Assembly: GCA_023386155.1 (NCBI GenBank)
Contig: JAEWKH010000125.1
Coordinates: forward strand, 1 to 48,502
DNA from: Pseudomonadota bacterium
GTDB taxonomy: Bacteria; Pseudomonadota; Alphaproteobacteria; Rhizobiales; Beijerinckiaceae
Reading direction: 5' to 3'
Length of the DNA stretch: 48,502 bases
In this document: positions 34,562 through 41,919 of the stretch, piece by piece
Layout: each line of letters opens with the position of its first letter
Position numbering within the stretch: position 1 is the first letter of the stretch
Notes under the pieces: generated by a model
Databases searched by the model: none
Seen by the model: only the letters and a program-made list of their open reading frames with translations
What the model was told of the DNA's origin: nothing
Position numbers and translations under genes: made by a program

Positions 34562-34926
34562 ATGCGGCAGGAATCCTTCCGGCCTGGGCCGCGCTGCTGA
34601 CCGCTCTCTGCGTGCTGGTCGGGGGGGCCGTCACCCTGATCGGGTCGCTCGGGCTGCTGCGGCTCGGCAACTTCTATGCGCGCGTCCACGCCCCCACGCT
34701 CGGCACGACCTTCGGCATGGTCAGCATCCTGGCCGGATCCGCGCTCTGCTTCAGCGTGCTCGAGACAAGGCCGGTCGTTCACGAGGTTCTCATTGCCGTG
34801 TTCGTCACCCTGACCACACCGGTGACCTTGATGTTGCTCGTGCGGGCGGCGCTCTACCGCGACCGAATCGAGGGCAGCGAGGATGTCCCGGCCGCGGAGG
34901 CGGAGGATCTGATCTCTCGGGGATAG
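34558..34926 (+). CDS. mrpG: Mrp antiporter subunit G
   Basis: 122 residues with three membrane segments. The ATG at 34558 overlaps the mrpF stop (ATGA). G-S-L-G-L-L-R-L-G-N-F-Y-A-R-V-H-A-P-T-L and T-L-T-T-P-V-T are the MrpG signature. It closes the antiporter operon. Confidence 0.94.
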   Translation: MNAAGILPAWAALLTALCVLVGGAVTLIGSLGLLRLGNFYARVHAPTLGTTFGMVSILAGSALCFSVLETRPVVHEVLIAVFVTLTTPVTLMLLVRAALYRDRIEGSEDVPAAEAEDLISRG

Positions 34927-34945
34927 GAACGCGATCGGCTTCAGG

Positions 34946-35003
34946 AACATCCTGCGAATAATTGGAGCCGGTTTTCGCTGACGTCCGCGACCAACGCTGC
35001 TCT
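34946..35003 (+). repeat. decayed half-copy of the palindromic repeat
   Basis: The segment with CATCCTGCG, GGAGCCGGTTTTCGCTG and CCAACGCTGC follows the pattern of the first palindrome of the full repeat (CATCGTGCG...CCGGTTTTCGC...CCAACGATGC). The second palindrome is missing and the terminal CTAG is not seen. It lies right after mrpG. Confidence 0.5.
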
Positions 35004-35247
35004 ATCCGATGGGTCTCCGGAGCCGTACTCCTGGGCCGGCCTCGTCGGCCGGGGGGATCAGCAGCGCCCCGCCCCGCTCCAGGGCTGCAATCACCTGGGC
35101 GGCCGTCGTGGGGTGAAGATGATGGCGGCCATTCTCGAAGTCACGGATCGTGCTGCGTGAGACTTCCGCCTGCTCGGCGAGTTCCTCCTGGGTCCAGTCC
35201 AGGAGACCACGGGCGGCACGGCACTGTTCGGGACACAATAGCTGCAT
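35002..35247 (-). CDS. small XRE-family HTH regulator
   Basis: 81 residues. A complete XRE helix-turn-helix covers residues 6-62: C-R-A-A-R-G-L-L-D-W-T-Q-E-E-L-A-E-Q-A, then V-S-R-S-T-I-R-D-F-E-N-G-R-H. The short tail (G-G-A-L-L-I-P-P-A-D) is the common end of this small alphaproteobacterial family. It is convergent with mrpG. Its targets are unknown; nothing shows that it controls the Mrp operon. Confidence 0.88.
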   Translation of the reverse strand: MQLLCPEQCRAARGLLDWTQEELAEQAEVSRSTIRDFENGRHHLHPTTAAQVIAALERGGALLIPPADEAGPGVRLRRPIG

Positions 35248-35452
35248 TCAGGATGCTCTTGGAGGGCAACATCAGGTCACCCATTATGGTTGAACCTAGG
35301 GCGCCTTGGCAGCTGGTACAAGCGGACACTCGTCCTATCGGTGGCCGGACGCCGCTGACGGTGTTGGCATGGCGGGACCGGCCGTCCCTATTGGATTTCC
35401 GGCCTCCGCATCCTACCTCTGGGAGAAGCTTGGCACATCGCTGGAGGTGTTC

Positions 35453-35620
35453 ATGAATCCGACTGGATCCCACTGGACCTATGAAGCCGTCCAAACGCTG
35501 ATCGCCCTGGTCAAGGAAGGCGTGCCCGCCTCGGTCATCAGCCTCAAGTTGAAGCGTCCGATCGCCGAAGTCCGGGCCAAGATCGACGACTTGGGGCTTA
35601 CGACGCCCGCGGAGGCCTGA
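35453..35620 (+). CDS. small conserved-looking hypothetical protein
   Basis: 55 residues from an ATG at 35453 with a good GGAGG Shine-Dalgarno six bases upstream. Sequence W-T-Y-E-A-V-Q-T-L-I-A-L-V-K-E-G-V-P-A-S followed by I-S-L-K-L-K-R-P-I-A-E-V-R-A-K suggests a small helical, possibly HTH-like DNA-binding fold. The last 23 bp overlap the convergent pseudouridine synthase gene. Function is unknown. Confidence 0.65.
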   Translation: MNPTGSHWTYEAVQTLIALVKEGVPASVISLKLKRPIAEVRAKIDDLGLTTPAEA

Positions 35621-36407
35621 GCGGACCCGAGGCGGTCCGGGCCGGAACGTCGAGCCTCGCCTTCTCGGCCGGCGTGAGGTGCCGGACCGCTCCTCTCGGG
35701 AGATCGCCCAGCCGCACGCCCCCGACCTCGACCCGCACGAGACGGAGCACCTGCGCCCCGACCGCGCCGAGCAGGCGCCGGATCTGGCGGTTCTTGCCTT
35801 CGTTCAGGACCACTTCGAGCCAAGCATTACGCGTGCCGGCCCGGAACAGGCTCGCCGATTTCGCGACGAGGCGCTCGCCGTCAAGCACCATGCCAGCCCG
35901 GAGCCGCTCGAACATGCCCTCGTCCGGCAGGCGATCGATCTGGACGTGATAGACCTTCTCGACATTCGACTCCGGATCCAGCACCCGCTGGGCCCAGCGG
36001 GTGTCGTTGGTCATGAGCAATAGGCCTTCGCTTGCCTTATCGAGGCGCCCCACAGGCGCAACGAACGGCAGTTCGATTCCCTCCAGGCAATCGTAAACCG
36101 TCGCCCGCTCGTGCGGGTCATCGCGGGTCGTGACGAGGCCACGCGGCTTGTTGAGCATCACGTAGACCTTGCGCTCGGCCTCGACCGGCTGACCGTCGAC
36201 GGCGATGCGGGCGCGCGCTAGATCGACGCGGGTCGCCACGTTGCGGACAACGCGGCCGTCGACGCGGACGCGCCCCTCCGTGATCAGGGCCTCGGCTTGC
36301 GTGCGGGAGCAGAACCCGAGCTTCGACAGGGCGCGCGGCAGGCTAACCACGGCGCCGTTCGAATGCCGCAGCCCACCCGCGCCCCGCAATCGGGGCGGTG
36401 GTTTCAT
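35598..36407 (-). CDS. RsuA/RluB-family rRNA pseudouridine synthase
   Basis: 269 residues from the ATG at 36407. The frame is open further upstream, but that stretch is the palindromic repeat element and cannot be coding. An S4 RNA-binding domain (about 20-70, R-A-L-S-K-L-G-F-C-S-R-T-Q-A-E) precedes the synthase domain, with catalytic Asp123 in G-R-L-D-K-A-S-E-G-L-L-L and N-E-G-K-N-R-Q-I-R-R near the end. Such enzymes isomerise one uridine of 16S or 23S rRNA; the exact site is not deducible. The C-terminus is Arg/Pro-rich. Confidence 0.93.
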   Translation of the reverse strand: MKPPPRLRGAGGLRHSNGAVVSLPRALSKLGFCSRTQAEALITEGRVRVDGRVVRNVATRVDLARARIAVDGQPVEAERKVYVMLNKPRGLVTTRDDPHERATVYDCLEGIELPFVAPVGRLDKASEGLLLMTNDTRWAQRVLDPESNVEKVYHVQIDRLPDEGMFERLRAGMVLDGERLVAKSASLFRAGTRNAWLEVVLNEGKNRQIRRLLGAVGAQVLRLVRVEVGGVRLGDLPRGAVRHLTPAEKARLDVPARTASGPLRPPRAS

Positions 36408-36429
36408 GATGGTGTCGTTCCGGAGGTCG

Positions 36430-36541
36430 GCGCATCGTGCGGAAAAGTGGTTCCGGTTTTCTGCGCCGAACGATACGCTTTTCAAAAAGAGTGGAGCATC
36501 GGACCCGAAAGTGCATTCCACTTTCGGGTCCGATGCTCTAG
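36430..36541 (+). repeat. palindromic CTAG-type repeat element, copy D
   Basis: A very well-kept copy: GCGCATCGTGCGGAAAAGTG at the left, then the near-perfect palindrome GAGCATCGGACCCGAAAGTG and its complement up to GATGCTCTAG at the right. The terminal CTAG (36538-36541) contains the TAG stop codon (minus strand) of the dehydrogenase gene. It separates the pseudouridine synthase gene from the dehydrogenase gene. Confidence 0.9.
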
Positions 36542-37800
36542 CTCGTGAAGAACTGCTGCGTGCCGTGCGCTTCGATGGCGCCAGCGAGGCGCGAGAGCGC
36601 ATGCACGTAGGCGGCACTGCGCAGGGTGATACCCTTGTCCTGGGCAAGGGCCCAGATGGCATCCCCTTCCCGTTCCATCATCGACTTCAGCCGCGCATGC
36701 ACGTCCTCGACCGGCCAGTAGTAGCCCTGCCGGTTCTGCACCCACTCGAAATACGAGACGGTGACGCCGCCCGCATTCGCCAGAATATCCGGAAGGACGA
36801 CCACGTTCCTGGCCTTGAGGATCTCATCGGCCTCGGGCGTGATCGGACCGTTCGCGAGTTCGAGCACGACCCGGGCTTTCACGCCGGCGGCATTGCCTTC
36901 ATGGATCATGTCTTCCAGGGCCGCCGGAACGAGGAGTTCGCAATCGACCGAAACGAGCTCGTCGGCAGAGAGGGCGGAGATGCCATCTGAACCTGCAAGG
37001 CTCGCCACACACCCCTGGCCCTTGGCCGCGAGCAGCTTGCCGATGTCGAGTCCTGATGGACAGTGGATCGCACCCTTGGAATCGGAGACCGCCACGATCC
37101 TGTACCCGTCGGCCGCCAACAGGCGCGCGATGTGCTGGCCTGCGTTGCCGAAGCCTTGGATGGCCACCCGCGATCCCGGCTCCAGCCCGAGTGTCCGGGC
37201 CAGACGCTGGACAAGATAGTAGCCGCCGCGCGCCGTCGCGTCGTCGCGCCCCAGGGAGCCGCCAAGGGCGATGGGCTTGCCGGTGATCACCGCCGGCGTC
37301 GCCTCGCCCACGATGGAGGCGTATTCATCGGCCATCCAGCCCATGATCATCGAATTGGTGTAGACGTCGGGCGCCGGGATGTCCCGGTCGGGCCCGACGA
37401 TCTTGGAGAAGGCTTGCACATAGGCGCGCGAAAGTCGCTCCAATTCGGCCTTCGAGAGGGTGTGCGGATCGACCTGAACGGCGCCCTTGCCTCCGCCATA
37501 GGGCAGGTTCATCACCGCGCACTTGAAGGTCATCCAGAAAGCGAGCGTTTCCACTTCCTCCATGGTCGAGTCGGGATGGAAGCGGATGCCGCCCTTGGTC
37601 GGGCCGCGGGTGTCGTCGTAGCGGCAGCGCCAGGCCATGAAGGATTTGCGCGAGCCGTCGTCCATGCGGATCATCAGACGGACCTTCGTGGTCTCACGCG
37701 GGTACTTCAATTTTTCGAGAACGTCCGCGTCGAGGTCGAGGTGCCGGGCTGCTTCATCGAGGCGCGTCAGCGCCTGGTCCAGCATGGAGACTGCATGCAA
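36538..37800 (-). CDS. gdhA: Glu/Leu/Phe/Val family dehydrogenase (glutamate dehydrogenase type)
   Basis: 420 residues, typical for a hexameric NAD(P)-linked glutamate dehydrogenase. Substrate motifs are T-K-G-G-I-R-F-H-P and the catalytic Lys in P-Y-G-G-G-K-G-A. The catalytic Asp lies in D-I-P-A-P-D-V-Y-T-N, and the dinucleotide fold in A-I-Q-G-F-G-N-A-G-Q-H. It interconverts glutamate and 2-oxoglutarate plus ammonia. The start is TTG at 37800, supported by AGGAG nine bases upstream; the next in-frame ATG (37785) is too far from it. The stop codon lies in the end of the repeat element at 36541. It has a long upstream gap and is probably monocistronic. Confidence 0.93.
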   Translation of the reverse strand: MHAVSMLDQALTRLDEAARHLDLDADVLEKLKYPRETTKVRLMIRMDDGSRKSFMAWRCRYDDTRGPTKGGIRFHPDSTMEEVETLAFWMTFKCAVMNLPYGGGKGAVQVDPHTLSKAELERLSRAYVQAFSKIVGPDRDIPAPDVYTNSMIMGWMADEYASIVGEATPAVITGKPIALGGSLGRDDATARGGYYLVQRLARTLGLEPGSRVAIQGFGNAGQHIARLLAADGYRIVAVSDSKGAIHCPSGLDIGKLLAAKGQGCVASLAGSDGISALSADELVSVDCELLVPAALEDMIHEGNAAGVKARVVLELANGPITPEADEILKARNVVVLPDILANAGGVTVSYFEWVQNRQGYYWPVEDVHARLKSMMEREGDAIWALAQDKGITLRSAAYVHALSRLAGAIEAHGTQQFFTS

Positions 37801-38244
37801 TTGATCTCACTCCTGTCATGTTATCGCAGATCGGGCGAATTGCCGCTGGGAAATCTTAATGACGACTTATGTTCCCGAGCGCAACATCCTGGCTAAGGCT
37901 GCGTCCTTTTGCGGTTCCACCACCTCTACTACCTTCGCGTACGGTTTCGGATGGCCTGCAACCATTGCATTCGCGGGCAATAGGGTTATCTTGTTAGTGT
38001 CATGATTACGTTCGCGAAACAGCTTCGCCTTCTGGCGCACGCGGGCTGCCTCAAAGCAGGCGGGTAAGCCCCGGAGCCGGCTCGGCCCGCTACGGCCGCC
38101 GGCGCTGCGGGGCATCCGATTTCTCTCTCACGATCATTGAACCGTCGCATGCGCCATGGAGGCGCGTGCCGTCCCGGCACATCCGCCCGCCCTGCGGGAA
38201 CGCGCCCTGCACGTCCGGCAGTTGACCGCTTCGAGGAGGTTTTC
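37801..38244. other. 444-bp intergenic region between gdhA and first Rnk-like gene
   Basis: A divergent gap that must contain the promoters of the dehydrogenase gene and of the Rnk-like gene. The last ~60 bp hold a strong Shine-Dalgarno (GAGGAGG) for 38245. No coding frame, tRNA or clear consensus promoter could be recognised. Confidence 0.5.
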
Positions 38245-38694
38245 ATGAACACGCAGCACGAACTTCCCCCCATTACGCTCGCGTCCAACGACTATAACCG
38301 CCTGCTGTTCACCGCGATGATCCGGCAGAAGTGCAACCGAAGAAAACCCGATTTCCTGCTCAAGGAACTGCGCCGCGCGAAAGTTTGCCATCCATCTGCG
38401 CTGCCTGAGGATGTCGTCTCGACGAATTGCCGCGTGATCTATCGCGTCGACGGCGAGCTGAAATCGCGCGCGCACCTGCTCGTCCATCCCGAAGACCTGA
38501 TCTGGCCGGGCGCGGAGATCTCCGTGACCACGCCGCTGGGAACGGCGCTCCTGGGCCTGCGTGTCGGCGACAACATGTCGTTCATCGAGGCGGACGGCAC
38601 GATCCATGAGGTTTTCGTGGAGGGCATCGGCCTCCGGTTTCTGGACGACGGCTCGACGGTCACGCGCATACCCGGCGGCGTGATGTGGACTTGA
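38245..38694 (+). CDS. Rnk/GreA-C-terminal-domain protein, paralog 1
   Basis: 149 residues from the ATG at 38245, preceded by GAGGAGG. An N-terminal short helical part (L-P-P-I-T-L-A-S-N-D-Y-N-R-L) is followed by a GreA/GreB C-terminal (FKBP-like) domain: H-P-E-D-L-I-W-P-G-A-E-I-S-V-T-T-P-L-G-T and A-L-L-G-L-R-V-G-D. This is the layout of Rnk (regulator of nucleoside diphosphate kinase), which binds RNA polymerase near the secondary channel but lacks the GreA coiled coil. Function here is inferred only. Paralog 2 starts 17 bp downstream, and two more paralogs lie within 3 kb on the other strand. Confidence 0.82.
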   Translation: MNTQHELPPITLASNDYNRLLFTAMIRQKCNRRKPDFLLKELRRAKVCHPSALPEDVVSTNCRVIYRVDGELKSRAHLLVHPEDLIWPGAEISVTTPLGTALLGLRVGDNMSFIEADGTIHEVFVEGIGLRFLDDGSTVTRIPGGVMWT

Positions 38695-38711
38695 ATCGCA
38701 TGGAGGGAACG

Positions 38712-39146
38712 ATGATCAAGCAGGAAAAGCTTCCGCCCGTGACGATCTCGGTGGGCGATTACGACCGCCTCGCCTTTCTCGCATCGTTCGGCCTGAGCAA
38801 CCGGCAGGACCGGCCCGCGGCGACGATGCTCGCCAACGAGTTGGTCCGGGCCACGGTCCTGACGCCGCGCGCCATTCCGCCATTCGTGGCCACGATGCAC
38901 TCGCGGCTGGAGTTCCGCGATGACGTCACCTGGAATGTCCGGCGCGTCACGCTGGTTTATCCTGATGAGGATGACGGGCAAGAAAGCAGCGTCTCCGTGC
39001 TGTCGCCGGAAGGCGCGGCGCTGATCGGCCTCAGCGAGGGCCAGCAGATCACGTGGCAGGCCCCGGAGGGATGGCGCAGCCTGACGCTCCTGCGCGTCCT
39101 TGATCAGCCTCATGGGCGCTTCGTCGAGCCATGGAGGCAAATCTGA
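38712..39146 (+). CDS. Rnk/GreA-C-terminal-domain protein, paralog 2
   Basis: 144 residues. The ATG at 38712 is chosen for its GGAGGG Shine-Dalgarno; an ATG at 38685 overlaps the previous gene and has no such site. Same architecture as paralog 1: L-P-P-V-T-I-S-V-G-D-Y-D-R-L at the N-terminus, then V-T-L-V-Y-P-D-E-D-D, S-V-L-S-P-E-G-A-A-L-I-G-L-S-E-G and a C-terminal strand. It forms a two-gene operon with paralog 1. It may modulate RNA polymerase or be a stress-response accessory factor. Confidence 0.82.
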   Translation: MIKQEKLPPVTISVGDYDRLAFLASFGLSNRQDRPAATMLANELVRATVLTPRAIPPFVATMHSRLEFRDDVTWNVRRVTLVYPDEDDGQESSVSVLSPEGAALIGLSEGQQITWQAPEGWRSLTLLRVLDQPHGRFVEPWRQI

Positions 39147-39189
39147 ATCCCGCCGACCGGAGGATTTTCGGCACCCGCATCGCGCTGTC

Positions 39190-39618
39190 CTACTGCACCG
39201 GAACAGGCCTGAAGCTGCCGACCACCCTTGGGCCGACAGCCTCGATCTCGACGCATGCATCGGGCGGCCCACCCGCGCCGAGCAAGGGGATTCTATTGCC
39301 GACGCGCAGGCCCAGCAGGGACAGGCCGAGGGGCGTGAGAACGGACACCTCCGCAGGCGGCCACACGCGGTCGTCGGGATGGATCAGGGCCCGCTTCTCC
39401 GACGGGCCGTCGCAGAGCCGGTAGGTGACGAAGGTGTCGAGCGTGACGATGTTGTCCGAAAGCTCATCGGCTTCACGCACCGCTGCGCGGTGCAGCTCCT
39501 GCAGCAGGTGCACCGCAAGCGGATGCGCCTGCCTGGCAAGATCGCGAGCGGTGCGCACCAGACGGTGATGGTCAGACCTCGTGACCTCGATCGGTGGCAG
39601 GTTCAGACGGGTGTCCAT
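39190..39618 (-). CDS. Rnk/GreA-C-terminal-domain protein, paralog 3
   Basis: 142 residues; ATG at 39618 with GGGAG upstream. The N-terminal L-P-P-I-E-V-T-R-S-D-H-H-R-L and core L-I-H-P-D-D-R-V-W-P-P-A-E-V-S-V-L-T-P-L, then L-L-G-L-R-V-G-N, show the same domain as paralogs 1 and 2. It is convergent with paralog 2 and lies just upstream of nothing in its own direction; the speE gene follows on the same strand behind it by 65 bp, upstream. Confidence 0.82.
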   Translation of the reverse strand: MDTRLNLPPIEVTRSDHHRLVRTARDLARQAHPLAVHLLQELHRAAVREADELSDNIVTLDTFVTYRLCDGPSEKRALIHPDDRVWPPAEVSVLTPLGLSLLGLRVGNRIPLLGAGGPPDACVEIEAVGPRVVGSFRPVPVQ

Positions 39619-39683
39619 AACTATCTCCCTTGCAATGTCACACCAATCGTCGCCTGCACCTCGGATACCACGATGCGCGAGGA

Positions 39684-40568
39684 TCAGGATGCTGTCTTCA
39701 GGAGCTCAACGGGCATCGGCTCCTCGCTCAGGCACAATGGCTCGAACGATGGAGCCAGGGTGAACGCGGCGCGATGCACTTCGGGGCTGTAGTAGCGCGT
39801 CCGGCCCTCCAGCACGCCGAAGCGCTCCCGCAGAACCTTGCACGGCGGGCGCAGCGCATCGCGGCTCTCGCCCGCCGCGACGAGCGCGAGCATGCCGCCC
39901 GCATAGGTCGGGACGGGCGCCAGATAGGGCCGCACCCCGGCGAAGGATACGGCAAGCCGTCGGCGCACCATGTCCAGCTCCGTGGGCTGGAAGAACGGCG
40001 CGCCGCTCTGCACCGTGATCATTCCACCGGGGCGAAGCCGGTTTCTGCAGGCCCGGTAGAAGGCTGGCGCGAAGAGCGGCTCCCCCGGTCCCACCGGATC
40101 GGTCGAGTCGATGATGATGACGTCGAAGCTCTCCCGAGTCTGCTCGATATAGCGCGTGCCGTCCATGACGTGCACCTTCGCGCGCGGATCGTCGAAGGCG
40201 CCTTCCGACACGTCCGGAAGGTAGCGCCGCGACAGGTCGATCACCTCGCCGTCGATCTCGACGAGAGTAGCACGCTCGACCGGATGCTTCAGCACCTCCT
40301 TGAGCGTCCCGCCGTCACCGCCACCGATGATGAGCACGCTCCGTGCAGCGCCATGGGCCATCAGCGGCACGTGGGCGATCATCTCGTGGTAGATGTGGTT
40401 GTCGCGTTCCGTCAGCTGTACGACGCCGTCGAGCGCCAGTACCTTGCCGAAGACCGCGTTCTCGAAGATCAGCACGTCCTGGAACTCGGTCCGCCAATGG
40501 TACAGCACCGTCTCCATGGAGAGCATCTGCGCGTGATGCTCGTAGAGTCCTTCCTGAAACCACGTCAT
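39684..40568 (-). CDS. speE: spermidine synthase (polyamine aminopropyltransferase)
   Basis: 294 residues from the ATG at 40568, which overlaps the speD stop codon (ATGA). The methyltransferase-like fold has I-I-G-G-G-D-G-G-T-L-K-E-V, and V-E-I-D-G-E-V-I-D binds decarboxylated S-adenosylmethionine. Q-L-T-E-R-D-N-H-I-Y-H-E contributes to the putrescine site, and I-I-I-D-S-T-D-P-V-G-P carries the catalytic Asp. It transfers an aminopropyl group to putrescine to give spermidine. The pair speD-speE forms a compact operon; the putrescine source is not in this window. Confidence 0.95.
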   Translation of the reverse strand: MTWFQEGLYEHHAQMLSMETVLYHWRTEFQDVLIFENAVFGKVLALDGVVQLTERDNHIYHEMIAHVPLMAHGAARSVLIIGGGDGGTLKEVLKHPVERATLVEIDGEVIDLSRRYLPDVSEGAFDDPRAKVHVMDGTRYIEQTRESFDVIIIDSTDPVGPGEPLFAPAFYRACRNRLRPGGMITVQSGAPFFQPTELDMVRRRLAVSFAGVRPYLAPVPTYAGGMLALVAAGESRDALRPPCKVLRERFGVLEGRTRYYSPEVHRAAFTLAPSFEPLCLSEEPMPVELLKTAS

Positions 40569-41083
40569 GGAATCATCCCCCGCTTGTGCTCGGCGAGCGT
40601 CACATGTCCCGGCGCGAACACATCCTTGAGGGCCTCGATGGCCTTGTGCGGCTGCGCGGCGCCGCACATGAAGATGTCGACCGCCGCATAGGAGACCTCC
40701 GGCCAGGTATGGATGGAAATGTGGCTCTCGGCGAGGACTGCCACGCCCGAAATGCCGCCATTGGGAGAGAAGTGATGAAGATCGATGTTGAGCAGCGTCG
40801 CGCCTGCGCAAGCGGCAGCGTCACGCAGGGCCTGCTCGACCATGGGCAGGTCGTCCAGATTCGACGCCTGCCAGAGATCGACGATCAGATGCGTGCCGGC
40901 GAAGAGCATGCCGTCGCGCCTGACGAAATGATCGAGGCGACCGTCGTCGACACTCGGCCGGGCGGGGGATACGATGGACAATCTCGTCGTCCCGTCAGCA
41001 TGATGCGCAGGTGATTCGAAGCCATGCGCCGGCTGGCGCAGACCAGCCTTTCCGATCACGCTGAGACGGTTGGTTTCGGCCAT
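40565..41083 (-). CDS. speD: S-adenosylmethionine decarboxylase proenzyme (class 1B, SpeH-like)
   Basis: 172 residues. The self-processing site is L-A-E-S-H-I-S-I-H-T-W-P-E, where cleavage before Ser120 generates the pyruvoyl group. D-L-H-H-F-S-P-N-G-G-I-S-G and A-A-V-D-I-F-M-C-G complete the catalytic core. It makes decarboxylated AdoMet for SpeE. Prokaryotic class 1B enzymes usually begin near the equivalent of residue 59 (M-L-F-A-G-T-H-L-I-V-D-L); here there is an extra ~55-residue N-terminal region. The ATG at 41083 is backed by GGAG, so the extension is probably translated, but an internal start cannot be excluded. Confidence 0.94.
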   Translation of the reverse strand: MAETNRLSVIGKAGLRQPAHGFESPAHHADGTTRLSIVSPARPSVDDGRLDHFVRRDGMLFAGTHLIVDLWQASNLDDLPMVEQALRDAAACAGATLLNIDLHHFSPNGGISGVAVLAESHISIHTWPEVSYAAVDIFMCGAAQPHKAIEALKDVFAPGHVTLAEHKRGMIP

Positions 41084-41182
41084 TCACTTCTCCGTTGGCA
41101 GATCATCTGCCGGTTGCAGCACAAAGGAGGGCCACGCGGCCTGCGTGGCGAACTGTCGGCACGGATTTTCGTGACATGCGGC

Positions 41183-41295
41183 TTAGCGCATCGTGCGAAA
41201 GTGGACCCGGTTTTCGCTCCCAACGATGCTCGCTTTATAGAGGGGCATCGGATGGGATCCAAAACTGGGTCCAACTTTCACGTCCGATTCTCTAG
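41183..41295 (+). repeat. palindromic CTAG-type repeat element, copy E
   Basis: Left end TTAGCGCATCGTGCG, right end TCCGATTCTCTAG (one G to T change in the outer inverted repeat). Centres GTGGACCCGG and CTGGGTCCAAC are kept. The right CTAG contains the TAG stop codon (minus strand) of the Rnk-like gene at 41292. It lies between that gene and speD. Confidence 0.88.
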
Positions 41296-41717
41296 GCTGG
41301 CTGAGGCTCGGCGACAGCAGGCTCACGCACCTGCAGTACCGTCAGCCGCTTCAGGTCGCCGTTGCGCGTGGTCCAGTCGATCGACTTGCCGACGGGGAGC
41401 CCGATGAGGGCCGTGCCGATGGGCGTCAGCACCGAGATGCGCCCCTTCGAGATGTCGGCTTCATTCGGGTAGACGAGCGTCACCGTCTGCACCCGTCCGG
41501 TCATGTCGTCGCGGAAATCGACCTCGCAGCCCATGCAGACGGTGTCGACGGGATGGCGGCCCGCGGAAAGGACATGCGCGCGGTCGAGCTCCTCGGCGAG
41601 CTCGGACGCGACCTCCGGCATCGTGTTCGCGGCAGCGTTGGCGAGCACCGAGAGCTTCTCGTGGTCCGCGGCGGTCAGGATGATGCGAGGCTTGGCACTA
41701 CTGGTTTTCTTGGTCAT
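41292..41717 (-). CDS. Rnk/GreA-C-terminal-domain protein, paralog 4
   Basis: 141 residues from the ATG at 41717 (GGAG upstream). The N-terminus is Lys/Ser-rich, followed by P-R-I-I-L-T-A-A-D-H-E-K-L and the domain V-T-L-V-Y-P-N-E-A-D, S-V-L-T-P-I-G-T-A-L-I-G-L-P-V-G. It is closest in layout to Rnk and to paralog 2 (shared V-T-L-V-Y-P). The stop codon falls within the CTAG end of repeat copy E. A small ORF (41755-41919) precedes it in the same direction and may be co-transcribed. Confidence 0.84.
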   Translation of the reverse strand: MTKKTSSAKPRIILTAADHEKLSVLANAAANTMPEVASELAEELDRAHVLSAGRHPVDTVCMGCEVDFRDDMTGRVQTVTLVYPNEADISKGRISVLTPIGTALIGLPVGKSIDWTTRNGDLKRLTVLQVREPAVAEPQPA

Positions 41718-41754
41718 TGGATGTCTCCTGGTCTGTTGGGCGCCGCGGCAGGGT

Positions 41755-41919
41755 TCAGGCTGCGGCCGGGCCCGGATCGTTGTCGTCATGCGGGGGCGGT
41801 TTCGGAGCATGCTTCGCCGTGGGGCGTCGTCGCGGCATCAGCCTGACGACCTTTTCGTCCGGCTGTTCCGCGTCCTTCGGTGTGGGGTCCTGCGACGGCT
41901 CGTACGAGGACTGATGCAT
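41755..41919 (-). CDS. small charged hypothetical protein
   Basis: 54 residues from an ATG at 41919 that follows AGAGGAGG by seven bases. Composition is Pro-, Lys/Arg- and Asp-rich (M-H-Q-S-S-Y-E-P-S-Q-D-P, ending D-N-D-P-G-P-A-A-A), so it is likely disordered. It lies 37 bp before the Rnk-like paralog 4 gene. No family is recognised; the Shine-Dalgarno is the main support. Confidence 0.45.
   Translation of the reverse strand: MHQSSYEPSQDPTPKDAEQPDEKVVRLMPRRRPTAKHAPKPPPHDDNDPGPAAA

Noticed and set aside
35598..36662. Longer N-terminus for the pseudouridine synthase (start at 36662)
   Set aside because: The extra 85 codons would be encoded by the palindromic repeat and by the end of the dehydrogenase gene on the same strand; the ATG at 36407 fits the family start.
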